The translations under genes and the position numbers were made by a program. The notes beneath the pieces were generated by a model. The model saw nothing but the letters and a program-made list of their open reading frames with translations. It ran no database searches and was not told the DNA's origin. 12,497 nucleotides of DNA from Methyloglobulus sp043771735 (GTDB taxonomy: Bacteria > Pseudomonadota > Gammaproteobacteria > Methylococcales > Methylomonadaceae), in contig JAYVGW010000249.1 of assembly GCA_043771735.1 (NCBI GenBank), positions 1-12,497 of the forward strand, in the 5' to 3' direction. Positions 1 to 7,120 of this stretch are shown piece after piece; position 1 is the first letter of the stretch, and every line of letters begins with the position of its first letter.

Positions 1-96
1 CACTTCCGTTGGTCGTCGAACCATGAATGGAATCAACTGGCTCAGAGACTCCTTAAGCTACGTTTGCGGCACAATCTGGTAATGATATTTTAACCT
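1..96 (+). other. Possible 3' end of an unrecognised gene
   Basis: The + strand frame beginning at base 1 stays open to a TAA at 94-96. It would encode about 31 residues, basic near the end (QRLLKLRLRHN). A second frame is open from base 2 to a TAA at 80-82, so the choice of frame is uncertain. The minus strand is broken by stops here. I do not recognise the peptide. After it, up to the Lon-like gene at 283, lies AT-rich sequence with no clear terminator or promoter. Confidence 0.2.
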
Positions 97-282
97 TAAA
101 TTAAAAACTCAAAAAAGGATTGGCCGCATTGGGATGTAGGGCTTTTATCATACAACAATATCGAAACATTGTAACCACCGCTCGCATCCACGCCGTAAAA
201 TCAGTTCTAGCCCCAGCCAATCGGCATTTATCCAGAACAATGTTAAAATTTCAAGCTTTATGTCAGCCACCTTCCCTGCCCA

Positions 283-2670
283 ATGCCAGAAACCTTAAAA
301 CTCCAACCTGAATCCCTAAAATTAACCATAGCCCTAGCAGATTTTGGATGTCATGAACTAACCTTGCCACAACGGAATATATTAGGCCAGCCTAGGGCGC
401 AATCCGCCCTGGAATTCGGCATTGCCATGGCCAATCCGGGTTATAACGTCTTTGTGATGGGCGAACCTGGCCTGGGCCGTTTATCAATGATTACCAGCCA
501 TTTAAATGAGTTGTCCAAAAACCTGCCAACTCCGGCTTCTTATGCTTACGTCGATAACTTCACCAATCCGAGGGAACCGCTCGCAATCCAAATGTCAGCG
601 GGACAAGGCCAGCATTTTTGCAATGACATCGAAAACCTGATCGACAATGTCCTGGTCACCTTCCCTGCGGTGTTTGAAAGCCCCAGTTACCAACAAAAAA
701 AGTCGGCTATTGAACGGACTTTCAACCAATCTTATAACACGGCGATTGATTTAGTGGAGAAACGGGCCAGGAAAATCCACGTAGCGCTGTTTCGGGAAAG
801 TGAAGCCATTACTTTTGCGCCATTCAAAAACAATAAGTCGCTGGATGAAGACCAATTCGCGGAACTACCCCAAACTGAACGGGATGCCTTTCATCAACAT
901 GTTGAAGAGCTCGAGGAATATCTAAGCGATGTGCTTTTGGACCTGCCCCAATGGCGCAGGACTATGGTGGAAAAAACTAAACAACTGGACTATGACACCA
1001 TCCACCTGGCAATCACGCCACTATTTGCGGTCCTTGAGGATAACTATCAAGGCATGGACGATATCTGTCGTTATTTATCAGAAATCAAAAAAAACCTGAA
1101 TACCACGATCACCGACTACCTAGCCCCGAGCCGCGCCTTAGAACCCAGCAATAACGCCACCAAACGGTCAGTATTAATCGAACTATACGCACCCAACATC
1201 CTAGTCGATCACCCACAAGACAGCGGCGCACCGGTGATTTATGAACCGCACCCGACCTACCAAAACTTGTTTGGGCGTATTGAATACGTTAGCGACCAAG
1301 GCGCATTGGTCACCAATTACCGACGGATTTGCCCAGGTTCGTTGCATAAAGCCAATGGCGGTTACCTTATACTCGATGCGGAAAAATTACTGACTTACCC
1401 GTTTGTCTGGGAAGGCATAAAACGCGCCCTACAATCGGGTCGCATTGAAATTGAATCACCTTATTCGGATTTGGGTATCAACACCGTCACGTTAAAACCC
1501 CAGAATATTCCCTTAAGTGTAAAGATTATCCTGGTCGGTTCGCGGGACATCTATTATCTGCTGGAAGAATTGGATAGCGAATTTAACGAGATTTTCAAAG
1601 TCCTCGCCGATTTCGATAGTTATATTCCGCTCAGTCATGAATCCACTAGGCAATTTGCCGTACTCATGATGAAACATGCACTGGATTCTGGCACCAAACC
1701 GTTGACGAAAGCCGCCATCCAAAGACTTATCGAACATAGCTGCCGCTTATCGGAAAACCAGCACCAATTTTCGGCCCACATCAACGATTCCCTTGATATC
1801 GTCTCCGAAGCACAACTATTCAGCCGCCAAAGCAACGGTGAACAAATTGACAAAGTGCATATAGAGCAAGCATTGGCCGCAAGGGAACACAGAAATGGCA
1901 GGATTTCCCAGATGGTGCTGGAAGAAATGCTGGACGGCACTATCCTGATCGACACCGAGGGCGAGGCAGCGGGCAAGATCAACGGCCTGACCGTACTCGA
2001 AATAGGCGGCAGCAGTTTCGGCGCACCTGCACGGATTACCACTACCGTCTACCCAGGTTCCAGGGGCATCGTCGATATTGAGCGCGAGGCGGAACTCGGT
2101 CAAGCCATCCATTCAAAAGGCGTGATGATCCTTACCGGCTATCTCGGCCATTGCTACGCCCAGCAATTTCCGTTGGCGATCTCCGCCAGTATCGCCATCG
2201 AACAATCCTATGGTCACATAGACGGCGATAGCGCCTCATTGGCAGAATTATGTTGCCTTATCTCCGCCCTTACCCGCACCCCTATTAAGCAAGCTTTCGC
2301 GGTGACGGGTTCGATCAACCAATACGGCGAAGTACAAGCAATCGGCGGTGTTAACGAGAAAATTGAAGGCTTTTTCCGCTTATGCCAAGCCAGGGGACTT
2401 AGCGGCGACCATGCCGTTATCATCCCAGCCGCCAACAAGCGTAACCTAATGTTAAAACAAGAAGTGATAGATGCTGTGGCGCAAGGGCTGTTTTCAATTT
2501 ATGCGGTCGCAAATGTTGACGAGGCACTGGCATTATTGACAGGCAAAACCGTCGGCATCTTAGACAATGAAGGCAATTATCCAGAACATAGCATCAATTT
2601 CAAAGCCATCTCACGATTAAAAGAAATTTCAGATTTGGCTTCGGATGATGACAAGGAAGACGCTTTATGA
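283..2670 (+). CDS. Lon-family AAA+ protease (YcbZ/COG1067 type)
   Basis: A 795-residue, probably cytoplasmic ATP-dependent protease of the group holding E. coli YcbZ (AAA_32 plus Lon C-terminal protease domain), distinct from classical LonA because it lacks the LonA N-domain. Seen: an N-terminal ATPase start with a P-loop-like GEPGLGRLS at residues 60-68, a long helical charged insert (about 110-260), a Walker B-like YLILDAE at 361-367, and a C-terminal S16 peptidase domain (about 555-770). The nucleophile is Ser650 in DGDSAS and the partner is Lys693 in GGVNEKIEG. They are 43 residues apart, the same spacing as Ser679/Lys722 of E. coli Lon. The P-loop has Arg66 in place of Lys and Leu67 in place of Ser/Thr, so ATP use may be altered. 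The ATG at 283 fits the family N-terminus but has no clear ribosome binding site. Substrates are unknown. It is probably monocistronic. Confidence 0.9.
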   Translation: MPETLKLQPESLKLTIALADFGCHELTLPQRNILGQPRAQSALEFGIAMANPGYNVFVMGEPGLGRLSMITSHLNELSKNLPTPASYAYVDNFTNPREPLAIQMSAGQGQHFCNDIENLIDNVLVTFPAVFESPSYQQKKSAIERTFNQSYNTAIDLVEKRARKIHVALFRESEAITFAPFKNNKSLDEDQFAELPQTERDAFHQHVEELEEYLSDVLLDLPQWRRTMVEKTKQLDYDTIHLAITPLFAVLEDNYQGMDDICRYLSEIKKNLNTTITDYLAPSRALEPSNNATKRSVLIELYAPNILVDHPQDSGAPVIYEPHPTYQNLFGRIEYVSDQGALVTNYRRICPGSLHKANGGYLILDAEKLLTYPFVWEGIKRALQSGRIEIESPYSDLGINTVTLKPQNIPLSVKIILVGSRDIYYLLEELDSEFNEIFKVLADFDSYIPLSHESTRQFAVLMMKHALDSGTKPLTKAAIQRLIEHSCRLSENQHQFSAHINDSLDIVSEAQLFSRQSNGEQIDKVHIEQALAAREHRNGRISQMVLEEMLDGTILIDTEGEAAGKINGLTVLEIGGSSFGAPARITTTVYPGSRGIVDIEREAELGQAIHSKGVMILTGYLGHCYAQQFPLAISASIAIEQSYGHIDGDSASLAELCCLISALTRTPIKQAFAVTGSINQYGEVQAIGGVNEKIEGFFRLCQARGLSGDHAVIIPAANKRNLMLKQEVIDAVAQGLFSIYAVANVDEALALLTGKTVGILDNEGNYPEHSINFKAISRLKEISDLASDDDKEDAL

Positions 2671-2679
2671 CCCAAAGCG

Positions 2680-2708
2680 TTGAACTTTAAAATTGAATCT
2701 ATCATAAA
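2680..2708 (+). promoter_or_regulatory. Candidate promoter of the toxin-antitoxin operon
   Basis: TTGAAC (2680-2685) and CATAAA (2703-2708) are separated by 17 bp. Each hexamer matches the sigma-70 consensus at four of six positions. The pair lies just after the Lon-like stop codon and upstream of the antitoxin. It was found by eye in AT-rich sequence, so chance matches are likely. Confidence 0.3.
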
Positions 2709-2724
2709 TAGCCTCGATTGATTT

Positions 2725-2754
2725 ATTGAACAAACTGAACAAAAGGTGTTCAAT
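2725..2754 (+). promoter_or_regulatory. Inverted repeat, possible autoregulatory operator
   Basis: ATTGAACA (2725-2732) and TGTTCAAT (2747-2754) form a perfect 8-bp inverted repeat with a 14-nt spacer. TGAACAAA also occurs as a direct repeat at 2727 and 2736. The site ends 30 nt before the antitoxin start. RHH antitoxins usually bind such repeats to repress their own operon; that role here is inference. Confidence 0.4.
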
Positions 2755-2784
2755 GGTCTACAGAACAAACTGGAGAATAAGACG

Positions 2785-2994
2785 ATGCAACTTTCAATAG
2801 AAATTCCTGAAGAATTAGGTTATCAGCTTAAAACGGTTAAAAATAGCAATGAGTTTATTATTCGTGCGCTTCAAAATGCGCTAGAGGACAATCGAAAAAA
2901 ACGGGAATTTAAAAGTGTCTTAGCTAATATGCGGGCAGAAGCTGCCGAGAACGGGCTTACAGAAAACGACATCGCCCGTTTGCTGAATGATTAG
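2785..2994 (+). CDS. RHH (CopG-like) antitoxin of a PIN toxin pair
   Basis: A 69-residue protein starting MQLSIEIPEEL: a short beta strand followed by two predicted helices (about 17-32 and 33-50), the ribbon-helix-helix plan of CopG/ParD-like DNA-binding antitoxins. The C-terminal part (residues 47-69) is charged and probably binds the toxin. I chose the ATG at 2785 because GGAG (2772-2775) lies 9 nt upstream. An in-frame GTG at 2746 would add 13 residues of non-conserved look and overlap the candidate operator. The stop codon lies inside the toxin start region (8-nt overlap), so the two are probably translationally coupled. The block is more AT-rich than its neighbours, suggesting acquisition. 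The expected role is to neutralise the PIN toxin and repress the operon. Family assignment rests on pattern and on the partner, not on a search. Confidence 0.75.
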   Translation: MQLSIEIPEELGYQLKTVKNSNEFIIRALQNALEDNRKKREFKSVLANMRAEAAENGLTENDIARLLND

Positions 2995-3400
2995 ACTTGT
3001 AATTGATACCAACATCTTCATTAGTGCAGCATTAAGTGAAAGCTCCACGCCAGCTAAAGCACTTGATTATTCATTAGAAAACAGCCGAATTTTAATCTCG
3101 ACAGATACTTGCGAGGAAATATCGGCAAAGTTGCTTGATAACAAATTTGATAAATATGTGCGGATAGAAACGCGGCAAATTTTTCTGCAAAAATTTCTAA
3201 GCATTGCTGAGATGGTGTCAATAGAAACAAGCATCAAAGTATGTCGAGATAATAAAGATGATAAATTTTTGGAGCTTGCCGTCAACGGCGATGCCGATTT
3301 TATTATCACGGGCGATCAAGATTTGTTGGTGCTACATCCGTTTGGGACTGTGCAAATTATAACTGCTGCTGAGTTTTTGCGCCTGCAATCAGTTATATAA
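2987..3400 (+). CDS. PIN-domain toxin, COG1569/PIN_3 type (VapC-like)
   Basis: A 137-residue PIN-fold protein, predicted Mg2+-dependent ribonuclease toxin. Seen: VIDTNIF at 5-11 with first acidic residue Asp7; Glu43/Glu44 in DTCEEI; the RDNKDDKFLELA segment (87-98) with Asp91/Asp92; and ITGDQDLL (107-114) with Asp110. These are the acidic positions that bind metal in PIN nucleases. The DDKFLELA and GDQDLL wording is typical of the 'putative toxin-antitoxin system toxin component, PIN family' group rather than classical VapC. Length is normal and the acidic set is intact, so it is likely active. It overlaps the antitoxin by 8 nt. The RNA target cannot be read from the sequence. The gene ends 8 nt from the convergent bamD with no hairpin between, so transcripts probably run into each other. 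Confidence 0.88.
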   Translation: MIRLVIDTNIFISAALSESSTPAKALDYSLENSRILISTDTCEEISAKLLDNKFDKYVRIETRQIFLQKFLSIAEMVSIETSIKVCRDNKDDKFLELAVNGDADFIITGDQDLLVLHPFGTVQIITAAEFLRLQSVI

Positions 3401-3408
3401 ATGCGATG

Positions 3409-4296
3409 CTATTTCTCCAGCCCAATAAAATCCCATACCTTGTGGGAAATAGTGGCATTTTCATATTCAGGTACAGGTGGGCCGTTGGGGAAGTTAAGCT
3501 TGTAGACGCTTTCGGCATCTTTGGCTAATTCTGGCATATCCAACTTGGTATAAGCTTCCTGCATGACTTGCAGGGCATAAGGCACAGCGGTGGTGCGCTG
3601 GTATTTTTCGACCACGTAAGCAGCCCGGTTGGCAGCGGCGACATAAGCCTTGCGTTTCATGTAATATCTGGCGACGTGGACCTCATGCATGGCCAGATTG
3701 TTTTTGAGCGCAATCATCCGTTTGCGGGAATCAGCCGCATACTTGCTGCCAGGATACCTGCGCACCAATTCTGAAAAAATATCGTAGGCATTACGGGCAT
3801 TGCCGGGGTCACGCTGCGAGGCATCGGTAGGAATAAAACGCTGGGTGAAGCCAATGTCGCGGTTGTAATTGACCAAGCCTTTCAGGTAGTAGGCGTAATC
3901 CACATTGGGATTACGCGGGTTCATTTTGATGAACCGGTCTGCCGCCGCAATGGCAGATTCGGGATCGGAATTTTTATAGTAAGCATAGGCGATATCCAAT
4001 TGGGTTTGTGCGGAATCCGGCCCAAACGGGAAACGCGCTTCTAATGCCTCATAAATTTTGATGGCTTTTTCGTAATTGCCACCATCGACGGCTTTTTTTG
4101 CCTGGCTGCGAAATTTGTTGGCATCCCAATCGACGCAATCGTCTTCGTCGTCTTTGGATTCATAATCTTTCCAGTCGGCGCATTCATTTTTGCTGGAATC
4201 TGAATCACCGGAATATAAACTTTTTAATGCCGTACAGCCTTGTATTGATAAGACTAAAGACAGGATAACTAATAATTTAAACAAAAATAATCGCAT
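3409..4296 (-). CDS. bamD: Outer membrane assembly lipoprotein BamD
   Basis: An essential part of the BAM complex that folds beta-barrel proteins into the outer membrane; an inner-leaflet lipoprotein that contacts BamA. Seen: signal peptide (1-20) with lipobox SIQGC and lipidated Cys21; TPR repeats from about residue 62, beginning with a NYEKAIKIYEALEARFPFGP-type segment that matches E. coli BamD closely; DRFIKMNPRNPNVDYAYY; and the SQRDPGNARNAYDIFSELVR stretch. Length is 295 residues against 245 in E. coli. Part of the excess is an acidic insert (about 31-60) with Cys39 and Cys54 in a repeated C-A/V-D-W motif. The ATG at 4296 gives a well-formed signal peptide. It is divergent from rluD, the conserved arrangement, but the shared spacer contains a palindromic element starting 51 nt upstream of this start. 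Confidence 0.95.
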   Translation of the reverse strand: MRLFLFKLLVILSLVLSIQGCTALKSLYSGDSDSSKNECADWKDYESKDDEDDCVDWDANKFRSQAKKAVDGGNYEKAIKIYEALEARFPFGPDSAQTQLDIAYAYYKNSDPESAIAAADRFIKMNPRNPNVDYAYYLKGLVNYNRDIGFTQRFIPTDASQRDPGNARNAYDIFSELVRRYPGSKYAADSRKRMIALKNNLAMHEVHVARYYMKRKAYVAAANRAAYVVEKYQRTTAVPYALQVMQEAYTKLDMPELAKDAESVYKLNFPNGPPVPEYENATISHKVWDFIGLEK

Positions 4297-4347
4297 AGGA
4301 CTAACGTCACGTTGTATGATGTGGGGTTTACTCGCCGGACTTCATTC

Positions 4348-4495
4348 AGAACGTGTTTTAAAAGCTGCTACGCGGCTCGATTACTGCGTTGCGCGGTGCT
4401 CGAAATCCTCATGTACGTCTAGTACATTCCGGTTTCTGCGCTCCATGCGCCTTGCACTCGAACGAACCGCTCGCGACGCTTTTAAAGCACGTTCT
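4348..4495. repeat. 148-bp palindromic MITE-like element
   Basis: The ends AGAACGTGTTTTAAAAGC (4348-4365) and GCTTTTAAAGCACGTTCT (4478-4495) are inverted repeats matching at 17 of 18 positions. The inside is also imperfectly palindromic. At the centre, ATGTAC (4411-4416) and GTACAT (4422-4427) form a perfect stem with a 5-nt loop, flanked by GAAA/TTTC and further GC-rich arms. One strand could thus fold into a single long hairpin. No transposase is encoded. An open frame running through it is a by-product. It occupies most of the 264-bp bamD-rluD divergent spacer. I recall similar palindromes scattered in other proteobacteria, but have not checked. I see no clear target-site duplication and no second copy in the window. 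Confidence 0.8.
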
Positions 4496-4560
4496 CAGGA
4501 TTGGAAACGACTGTTTGCAGACGAGTATAACGTATCGTTGATCTAATCAGAAGTAGTGTT

Positions 4561-5505
4561 ATGTCAAAACTTACCGAAACAGTGCCTTATGAACTGGCAG
4601 GGATGCGCCTGGACCAGGTGCTTGCCGAGCTGTTTTCAGATTATTCCCGCAGTAAATTGCAATCCTGGATCAAGTCCGGGCGGGTGGAAGTTAATGACGT
4701 AATATTGTTAAGCCCCAAAGCCAAGCTGGATGGCGGCGAGGACATCACACTCGATGCCGAGGCCGAGCCGGTCATCGAATCTGCCCCAGAACCTATCCCA
4801 CTCGATATTGTGTTTGAGGATGACAGCCTTCTGATCGTCAACAAGCCCGCCGGATTAGTTGTGCATCCGGCAATCGGCAATTGGCACGGGACATTGCTGA
4901 ATGCCTTGCTTAACCACGACGCAAGCCTGGAAACCTTACCTAGGGCGGGTATCGTCCACCGAATCGACAAGGAAACCAGCGGATTGCTGATGGTCGCCAA
5001 AACCTTGCAAGCGCACAACAGCCTGACCCAACAACTGCAAGAGCGTGAAATTACCCGGGAATATCTGGCGGTGTCACGAGGCCGGATGACTGCTGGCGGC
5101 ACGGTTGATGAACCAATCGGCAGGCATCCTACCGACCGCAAACGCTATACGGTTAGGGAGTCCGGCAAGTTTGCCGTCACCCATTACCGAGTTGTCCAAC
5201 GCTATGCCCATCATACCCTGGTGCAAATGATGTTGGAAACCGGGCGCACCCATCAAATCCGGGTACACATGGCGCATATCCGCTATCCACTCCTGGGCGA
5301 CCCTGTCTACGGTGGACGTTTTCAAATGCCGCCCAATTGCGGTACTGATTTGGAGAGGGAATTACGCAGTTTTAAACGCCAAGCCTTACATGCGGCGAAA
5401 CTGGGTCTGCAACATCCGGTGACGGATGAATATTGTGAATGGGAGCAACCCTTACCTGACGATATGGTGAGACTGATTAAAGCGTTGGCGGAAAATGAAC
5501 CTTAA
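4561..5505 (+). CDS. rluD: 23S rRNA pseudouridine synthase RluD
   Basis: Converts uridines 1911, 1915 and 1917 (E. coli numbering) in helix 69 of 23S rRNA to pseudouridine, supporting ribosome assembly and termination. Seen: an N-terminal S4 RNA-binding domain (about 15-75) containing GMRLDQVL and SRSKLQSWIKSGRVEVND; then the RsuA/RluA catalytic domain, with VNKPAGLVVHP (93-103), the active-site motif HRIDKETSGLL with catalytic Asp136, and the ETGRTHQIRVHMAH segment. Length, 314 residues, is normal for RluD (326 in E. coli). Together with bamD and pgeF this reproduces the conserved neighbourhood, which favours RluD over RluA or RluC. Its last 11 nt overlap pgeF. The promoter must lie in or beside the palindromic element, since only 65 nt separate that element from the ATG. 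Confidence 0.95.
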   Translation: MSKLTETVPYELAGMRLDQVLAELFSDYSRSKLQSWIKSGRVEVNDVILLSPKAKLDGGEDITLDAEAEPVIESAPEPIPLDIVFEDDSLLIVNKPAGLVVHPAIGNWHGTLLNALLNHDASLETLPRAGIVHRIDKETSGLLMVAKTLQAHNSLTQQLQEREITREYLAVSRGRMTAGGTVDEPIGRHPTDRKRYTVRESGKFAVTHYRVVQRYAHHTLVQMMLETGRTHQIRVHMAHIRYPLLGDPVYGGRFQMPPNCGTDLERELRSFKRQALHAAKLGLQHPVTDEYCEWEQPLPDDMVRLIKALAENEP

Positions 5506-6235
5506 TAAGCACTGGCTGCAAGCGGACTGGCCTGCACCGACGAACATACACGCGGCAACGACCTTACGTACGGGCGGTGTCAGTCAAGGCGAATTCACCA
5601 GCTTAAATCCCGCCACCCATGTTGGCGATAATCCTGATGTAACCAGTCAAAATCGGCATATCATAAAAGCCATGCTGAACTTGCCATCTGAACCTGTCTG
5701 GCTGAACCAAACCCATAGCAACCGTGCCGTTAAAGCAATCGCAACAGATACAGCGCAGCAAGCCGATGCTAGTTATACCGACCAGTTGGGTGTGGTTTGT
5801 GCCGTTATGACGGCGGATTGTTTGCCGTTATTGGTTTGCTCTGCCGATGGCACTGAAATAGCCGCAATCCATGCCGGTTGGCGCGGTCTGTTGGACGGCA
5901 TCATCGGCAACACGGTTGCGGCCTTACGAAGTAGTGATTTGTTAGTTTGGTTAGGGCCAGCAATCGGGCCTGAACGGTTTGAAGTCGGTAATGACGTACG
6001 TTCAGCATATGTAAGCAAATCCAGTGAATACTCGTCCGCTTTTAAACGATATGGTGACGGCAAATGGCTAGCCGACATCTATCAACTGGCTCGCATCAAT
6101 CTGGCGGCGTTGGGTATTAAAAAAATTTACGGTGGCGGTTTTTGCACCGTCACCGACCGCGAACGATTTTATTCTTATCGCCGGGATAAGGTGACAGGAC
6201 GCATGGCGACATTAATCTGGAGAGATTGGGCTTGA
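5495..6235 (+). CDS. pgeF: Peptidoglycan editing factor PgeF (YfiH)
   Basis: A cytoplasmic YfiH/DUF152 protein of 246 residues. In E. coli PgeF removes wrong amino acids, mainly L-serine, from UDP-MurNAc peptides, keeping L-alanine in the first stem-peptide position. Older annotation calls the family multicopper polyphenol oxidase or laccase. Seen: NQTHSN with His74, TADCLPLL with Cys109, and HAGWRGLL with His126. Their spacing matches the His71/Cys107/His124 site of E. coli YfiH. The C-terminal CTVTDRERFYSYRRDK segment is also typical. The ATG at 5495 overlaps the rluD stop by 11 nt, and the TGA stop overlaps the following transporter start, so translation of the three genes is probably coupled. 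Full length, no odd features. Confidence 0.93.
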   Translation: MNLNKHWLQADWPAPTNIHAATTLRTGGVSQGEFTSLNPATHVGDNPDVTSQNRHIIKAMLNLPSEPVWLNQTHSNRAVKAIATDTAQQADASYTDQLGVVCAVMTADCLPLLVCSADGTEIAAIHAGWRGLLDGIIGNTVAALRSSDLLVWLGPAIGPERFEVGNDVRSAYVSKSSEYSSAFKRYGDGKWLADIYQLARINLAALGIKKIYGGGFCTVTDRERFYSYRRDKVTGRMATLIWRDWA

Positions 6236-7119
6236 ATTTATTGTTGTTAATCATCATCTTTACCGCCGTCGGTGGCGTACTCAGCGTGCTTGCGGCCGGC
6301 GTGTTCCTGCTGTTGCCGGACGAGCAGCGCAACAATATAGTTCCCCACGGCATCAGCTTTGCCATTGGTGCGTTATTGTCGGTGGCGTTTTGGGGGCTAA
6401 TCCCCGAAGCTTTTACCCATGTTAAACCAGAACAATTCCAAAGCCTGTCAGGAACGATTTTAGCCGGAATCCTCGGTTTTTTTGTGCTGGAAAAACTGCT
6501 GATATGGCGGCATTGCCATGTCGAAAGCTGCGAAGCCCACGGCGATGAAGCCCATGGCCCTAATCATGACCAAGAACTTGAGAACCTCGCCATACATCAC
6601 CATCACGGCTTCGACAAATCCGCAGGTGCATTAATTATCCTGGGCGACAGCATCCATAACTTTGTGGACGGCGTGTTGATTGCCGCCGCGTTTTTGACCG
6701 ACGTTAAGCTAGGCATCGTCACCAGCCTGGCCGTCGCCACCCACGAAATCCCCCAGGAAGTCGGCGATTTTGCCATTTTATTGCACAGTGGTTACTCCAA
6801 AGGCAAGGCGCTGTTTTACAACGTCCTCGCCAGCCTAACCACCGTGCTTGGCGGAATTCTGGCCTATTACAGCTTAGAAGACCTGCACAACAGCTTGCCG
6901 TACTTCCTGGCGCTGGCAGCTTCAAGTTTTATCTACATTGCCGTCGCCGACTTAATCCCTTCATTGCACAAAAAAACCGACATAAAAACCTCATTGCAAC
7001 AAATCGCCCTGATTGCGGCCGGGGTTTTGCTGATTTGTTCGTTGCATGGCGTTGCCCACAATATCGAAGTCGACAACCAGAAAGTGGACTTGAGCAAAAA
7101 GGCTGCCGATTCCCTCTGA
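6232..7119 (+). CDS. ZIP-family divalent metal transporter
   Basis: A 295-residue inner-membrane protein, predicted to import zinc or another divalent cation to the cytoplasm. Seen: about eight hydrophobic segments; a His-rich loop between the third and fourth (HCHVESCEAHGDEAHG and a HHHH run, about 94-126); and the ZIP signature motifs HNFVDG (142-147) and HEIPQE (171-176), which form the metal site in TM4 and TM5. I prefer the TTG start at 6232: GGAG (6219-6222) lies 9 nt upstream, and TTG overlaps the pgeF TGA as TTGA. A TTG at 6226 would be only 3 nt from that site. It appears to be the last gene of a rluD-pgeF-transporter operon; clpB holds this place in E. coli. The metal cannot be read from sequence. 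It ends one nucleotide before the convergent pgm stop. Confidence 0.88.
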   Translation: MNLLLLIIIFTAVGGVLSVLAAGVFLLLPDEQRNNIVPHGISFAIGALLSVAFWGLIPEAFTHVKPEQFQSLSGTILAGILGFFVLEKLLIWRHCHVESCEAHGDEAHGPNHDQELENLAIHHHHGFDKSAGALIILGDSIHNFVDGVLIAAAFLTDVKLGIVTSLAVATHEIPQEVGDFAILLHSGYSKGKALFYNVLASLTTVLGGILAYYSLEDLHNSLPYFLALAASSFIYIAVADLIPSLHKKTDIKTSLQQIALIAAGVLLICSLHGVAHNIEVDNQKVDLSKKAADSL

Positions 7120-7120
7120 C

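Noticed and set aside
120..311. 63-codon + strand open frame starting with TTG upstream of the Lon-like gene
   Set aside because: No ribosome binding site or recognisable domain, and it overlaps the real start at 283 in another frame.
4190..4546. 118-codon + strand open frame across the bamD start and the palindromic element
   Set aside because: It is antisense to the bamD signal peptide and then translates the palindromic repeat; such peptides arise from the repeat itself.
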